From the NCBI GenBank assembly GCA_023053545.1, contig JAKZAN010000001.1:6654565-6718564 (forward strand): a DNA stretch of 64,000 bases, written 5' to 3'. Below are positions 61,605 through 64,000 of this stretch, piece by piece. The DNA is from Lepidurus packardi. Its lineage: Eukaryota; Arthropoda; Branchiopoda; Notostraca; Triopsidae. Position 1 is the first letter of the stretch, and the number at the start of each line of letters is the position of its first letter. Both the position numbers and the translations under genes were made by a program. The notes below the pieces were generated by a model. The model saw only the letters and a program-made list of their open reading frames with translations, searched no databases and had not been told where the DNA came from.

Positions 61605-64000
61605 ATGGAATACAGACCTTCAACTTTTTCGGATACAGAAACTGCCTATCGCCAAGCGGTTTCAAAGTTACAGCAACTTCTAAGTGAGGCTGAAAGCTCT
61701 GATCTTTCCTTGGGCTTATCCCCTTATTCCAAGGTAAAATCTAAAAATTAATTAAAAGGATTTTGAAAGGTGTGAATCTCTAATTTCTGGTTAATATATT
61801 TTTTATAGCATGATTTTTCGGACCTTGGGAGTGCCACAGAAGACACAGACACCTCTCTTATGTCCAGTCCAGACTTTCCTAGATCGAGTGCGAGAAGGAG
61901 TTTGTTCAGCTCAAGCCCGGGTCCAAGACATGCCAAAGGAAGTTCTTCTGTGCAACACGTATCACAAGAACAAGAGCAGCTTCTAGAGCTTGTTAGGAAA
62001 CAATCCACTTACATTGCCACGCTTGAGAAGGAAATTAAATTCCACAGGGTGCTTATGTCTAGCAAAATTTTCTTTGCACGTTTTTTATAATTCTAGCATG
62101 TCTCTTACGATTTGCCTTGGGATTCTAGAAAAATATCTCGCTGGTAGTTGATGAGGCTAAAAAATTAATCAACGAAAGCGAGAGCTTGCGCTCCGAGCAT
62201 CATTTCTCGCTAATCCAGCAACTTATGACTGCAATAGAAACCCTCAACCGAAATCCGACGGTAATTCAAAGCTAATTTAAAAAAATATGTTTTGATTGAC
62301 TGGTTGCGTTTGTAGGTTACTTCGACGTTGCATCCTAACGTTCGCGGAAAATTGGACGAAACTCCAGCATGGAATGAAGTCCAGGAAACGCGCCAGATGC
62401 TTGCGTTAACGAAAGAAGAATTGTCCCAACTTCAGGAGAAGTTTGCCGCCTTGCAAAGTAGCGGCAGTAAAGAAGAGCATAAACAGTTTGTGGAGCAGTT
62501 TGTTAGGTGAAAATAGGAAATTTACACAAGTTGGAGGACCTAATGAATGGATGCGAATATGTATCAGGGAGCGCGAGGAACTTGTCAGCACTGTCCAGAA
62601 ACTCCGTCAAAATATAGCGAGTTTACAAGAAAGAGAAACCGATGCATTGCAACAAGTCCGGCAAGGGGTGGAAGTTGCCGAGCAGGCTCAATTGGAACGC
62701 GCTCAGGTACTTTCTTTTAACTTCGCGCCTCCCAGCCCTCCCCTTTTAGGTCTCCGTGTTAAGTTTCCGGTTTAAGTAGAGCGTCTAAATATACTTGGCA
62801 ACTTTATATTCCCAGATGGAGTCAGAAGTTCGTCGGTTAGCTAATGTTTTAGAGAGGCAAGAGCAACAAACTGCGACGCTAATTGCGGAGCAAGAACGCC
62901 GCTGGCAAGAGGAAAAGCAACGACTCGAAACCAAGTACATATTTTCTCCCTTTAATTACAGATTTAAACTTAGCACGTGGCTATAGACATGGCGAACATT
63001 TGGCTGTGATAAGCCATGAAAAAGACATTCAAATAGAAAACTTCAATCGATTAGCCGCCGACTTCGATCATCTCAAGCGAGCCGAGACAGCGTTAAAACA
63101 TGAGCTTGGCATGAAAGCCGGTCTAGTTGAATCTGTCCGTGAAGAATTGCAAAGGCAAATTAGTAAGCTCAAGCTGTACATTGAGTTTTGTATTTTTTGC
63201 TGCTTTCTCTCTCGATATTACTTTTAATGCACGGTTGGCATGTGTTACATCTCGAAAGGTCAGAACCAGGCAGAAATATCGCGTTTGTTGGGACAAAAGG
63301 CGGAATTGGAGCGCCAGTTGGGCAAGCACGAACTCAGACAAGAAGTCGCGACTCGAGAAACACGCAAAGAATTATTAAGCGCTCAAACCCAGATTACCGT
63401 ATTGCAGAAACACACACAAGTACTCGAAAAGGAATCTCGGGACAGTCAAGACATGTGTCTCAAGCTCAAGGAAGCGTTAGCTAACAAGGAGCGCGAGGTA
63501 CATCATTAGACAATACGTCAAGTAAAGACTTTGCTTTAATAACCATTTTTTCCCCAGCTGGCAATTCAGAAATTGCGCAGTAACCAAGGACATCCCCTGC
63601 CTTCTGAATTGGAAGTTTGGATGGACCTAAAAGACTCTAATTTGGCAAAAGACATGCAGCAAAGAGACTCAAAGACAAGTAATAGTTATTTTCCGTACAA
63701 CGAATTATGCCATCTAGTCATTAATTGTGTGCAGGTTTGCACACCAAACAGTTGGAAGGTATAGTTGAGAAGCAGCAAAGGATTCTCGAGAAGCTGCGTA
63801 CCAATTGTCGCGTACTTGTGGATTCTTTGAAAGAAAACGAACTCAGATTCGTGTAACTTTGAACTTTTGGGGAAAAAGCTGAAGAGCTTTGTTTAATTTT
63901 TTTTTTTTGTGCCACGTTTAGACAAGAGGTGACAAGCTGGACCAAAAAACTAGAGCAAGCCGAGTCACGGAATGCGAAACTGGAGAAGCATTGTGTCGCT
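61605..64000 (+). CDS. SDCCAG8: SDCCAG8-like centrosomal/ciliary coiled-coil protein, 3' truncated by window end
   Basis: Predicted centriole/ciliary-transition-zone coiled-coil scaffold. Exons: 61605-61733, 61809-62048, 62129-62260, 62316-62506, 62568-62706, 62816-62934, 62987-63162, 63259-63497, 63558-63678, 63735-63852, 63922 to beyond the window end. Seen: Ser-rich N-terminus, then nearly continuous heptad coiled coil. Two stretches resemble human SDCCAG8: LLELVRKQSTYIATLEKEIKF-type (human QSQYIHHLEAEVKF), and REREELVSTVQKLRQNIASL followed by QERETDALQQVRQGVEVAEQ (human KERDDLMSALVSVRSSLADT). The later WTKKLEQAESRN-type segment matches the human LAKKLEQ region. Vertebrate SDCCAG8 mutations cause ciliopathy. 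The last intron uses donor GTAACT at 63853 to keep frame. The identification rests on remembered similarity of coiled coils. Confidence 0.78.

Overview
The window is eukaryotic nuclear DNA. Genes are split by GT-AG introns, many only 50-75 nt long, there is no operon structure, and intergenic DNA is AT-rich. The gene set (P-type Na+/K+-ATPase alpha subunits with the arthropod-style GRADSYRVAT N-terminus, an ADA2/ADGF-type adenosine deaminase, YIF1, alpha-SNAP, SLC51A, ABCB10, SDCCAG8, MCM8) fits an animal. The Na+/K+-ATPase N-terminus and the TATA/TCAGT core promoter at 46.8 kb point to an arthropod. A compact-genome crustacean-like species is my best guess, but the sequence does not prove it.

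Layout. 0.8-23.4 kb holds three tandem, same-strand Na+/K+-ATPase alpha genes. NKA1 (830-9578) is canonical and carries three alternative copies of the exon after transmembrane segment M6. NKA2 (13533-18346) is canonical, with one such exon fused to the next. NKA3 (19647-23449) is divergent and altered at key cation-binding positions. Then come an ADA2-like secreted adenosine deaminase (23.7-25.7 kb), the YIF1 Golgi/ER trafficking protein (26.2-27.5 kb), a repeat-bearing spacer, a large NACHT-LRR (NLR-type) gene (29.8-38.2 kb), two identical tRNA-Val(TAC) genes (38.66 and 38.88 kb), PPP1R37 (39.4-42.3 kb), MCM8 (43.3-46.6 kb), a small Gln/Tyr/Pro-rich secreted protein (46.95-47.3 kb), alpha-SNAP (49.6-50.6 kb), and a 4-coumarate-CoA-ligase-like acyl-CoA synthetase with a presequence-like N-terminus (52.3-54.9 kb). 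On the minus strand are an SLC51A/OST-alpha-like transporter (55.4-57.1 kb) and mitochondrial ABCB10 (57.7-60.9 kb). The 5' part of SDCCAG8 (61.6 kb to the window end) diverges from ABCB10.

How the genes relate. The three pump genes are a local duplication cluster with conserved exon borders plus lineage-specific intron gains and losses. The remaining genes are unrelated housekeeping or signalling genes. The most interesting finding is NKA3. It keeps the catalytic Asp, the beta-contact SYGQ motif and the C-terminal YY. However, the M4 Asn is Tyr, the M5 Asn is Lys, and the site-III Asp (D926 in mammalian numbering) is Thr. Lysine at this M5 position is one of the two substitutions described in the Artemia salinity-induced alpha2-KK pump, which has reduced transport stoichiometry. 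NKA3 is therefore a strong candidate for a pump with altered ion stoichiometry.

All exon coordinates were read by eye from splice signals and protein similarity remembered for the families. For each spliced model completed inside the window the summed exon lengths are divisible by three.
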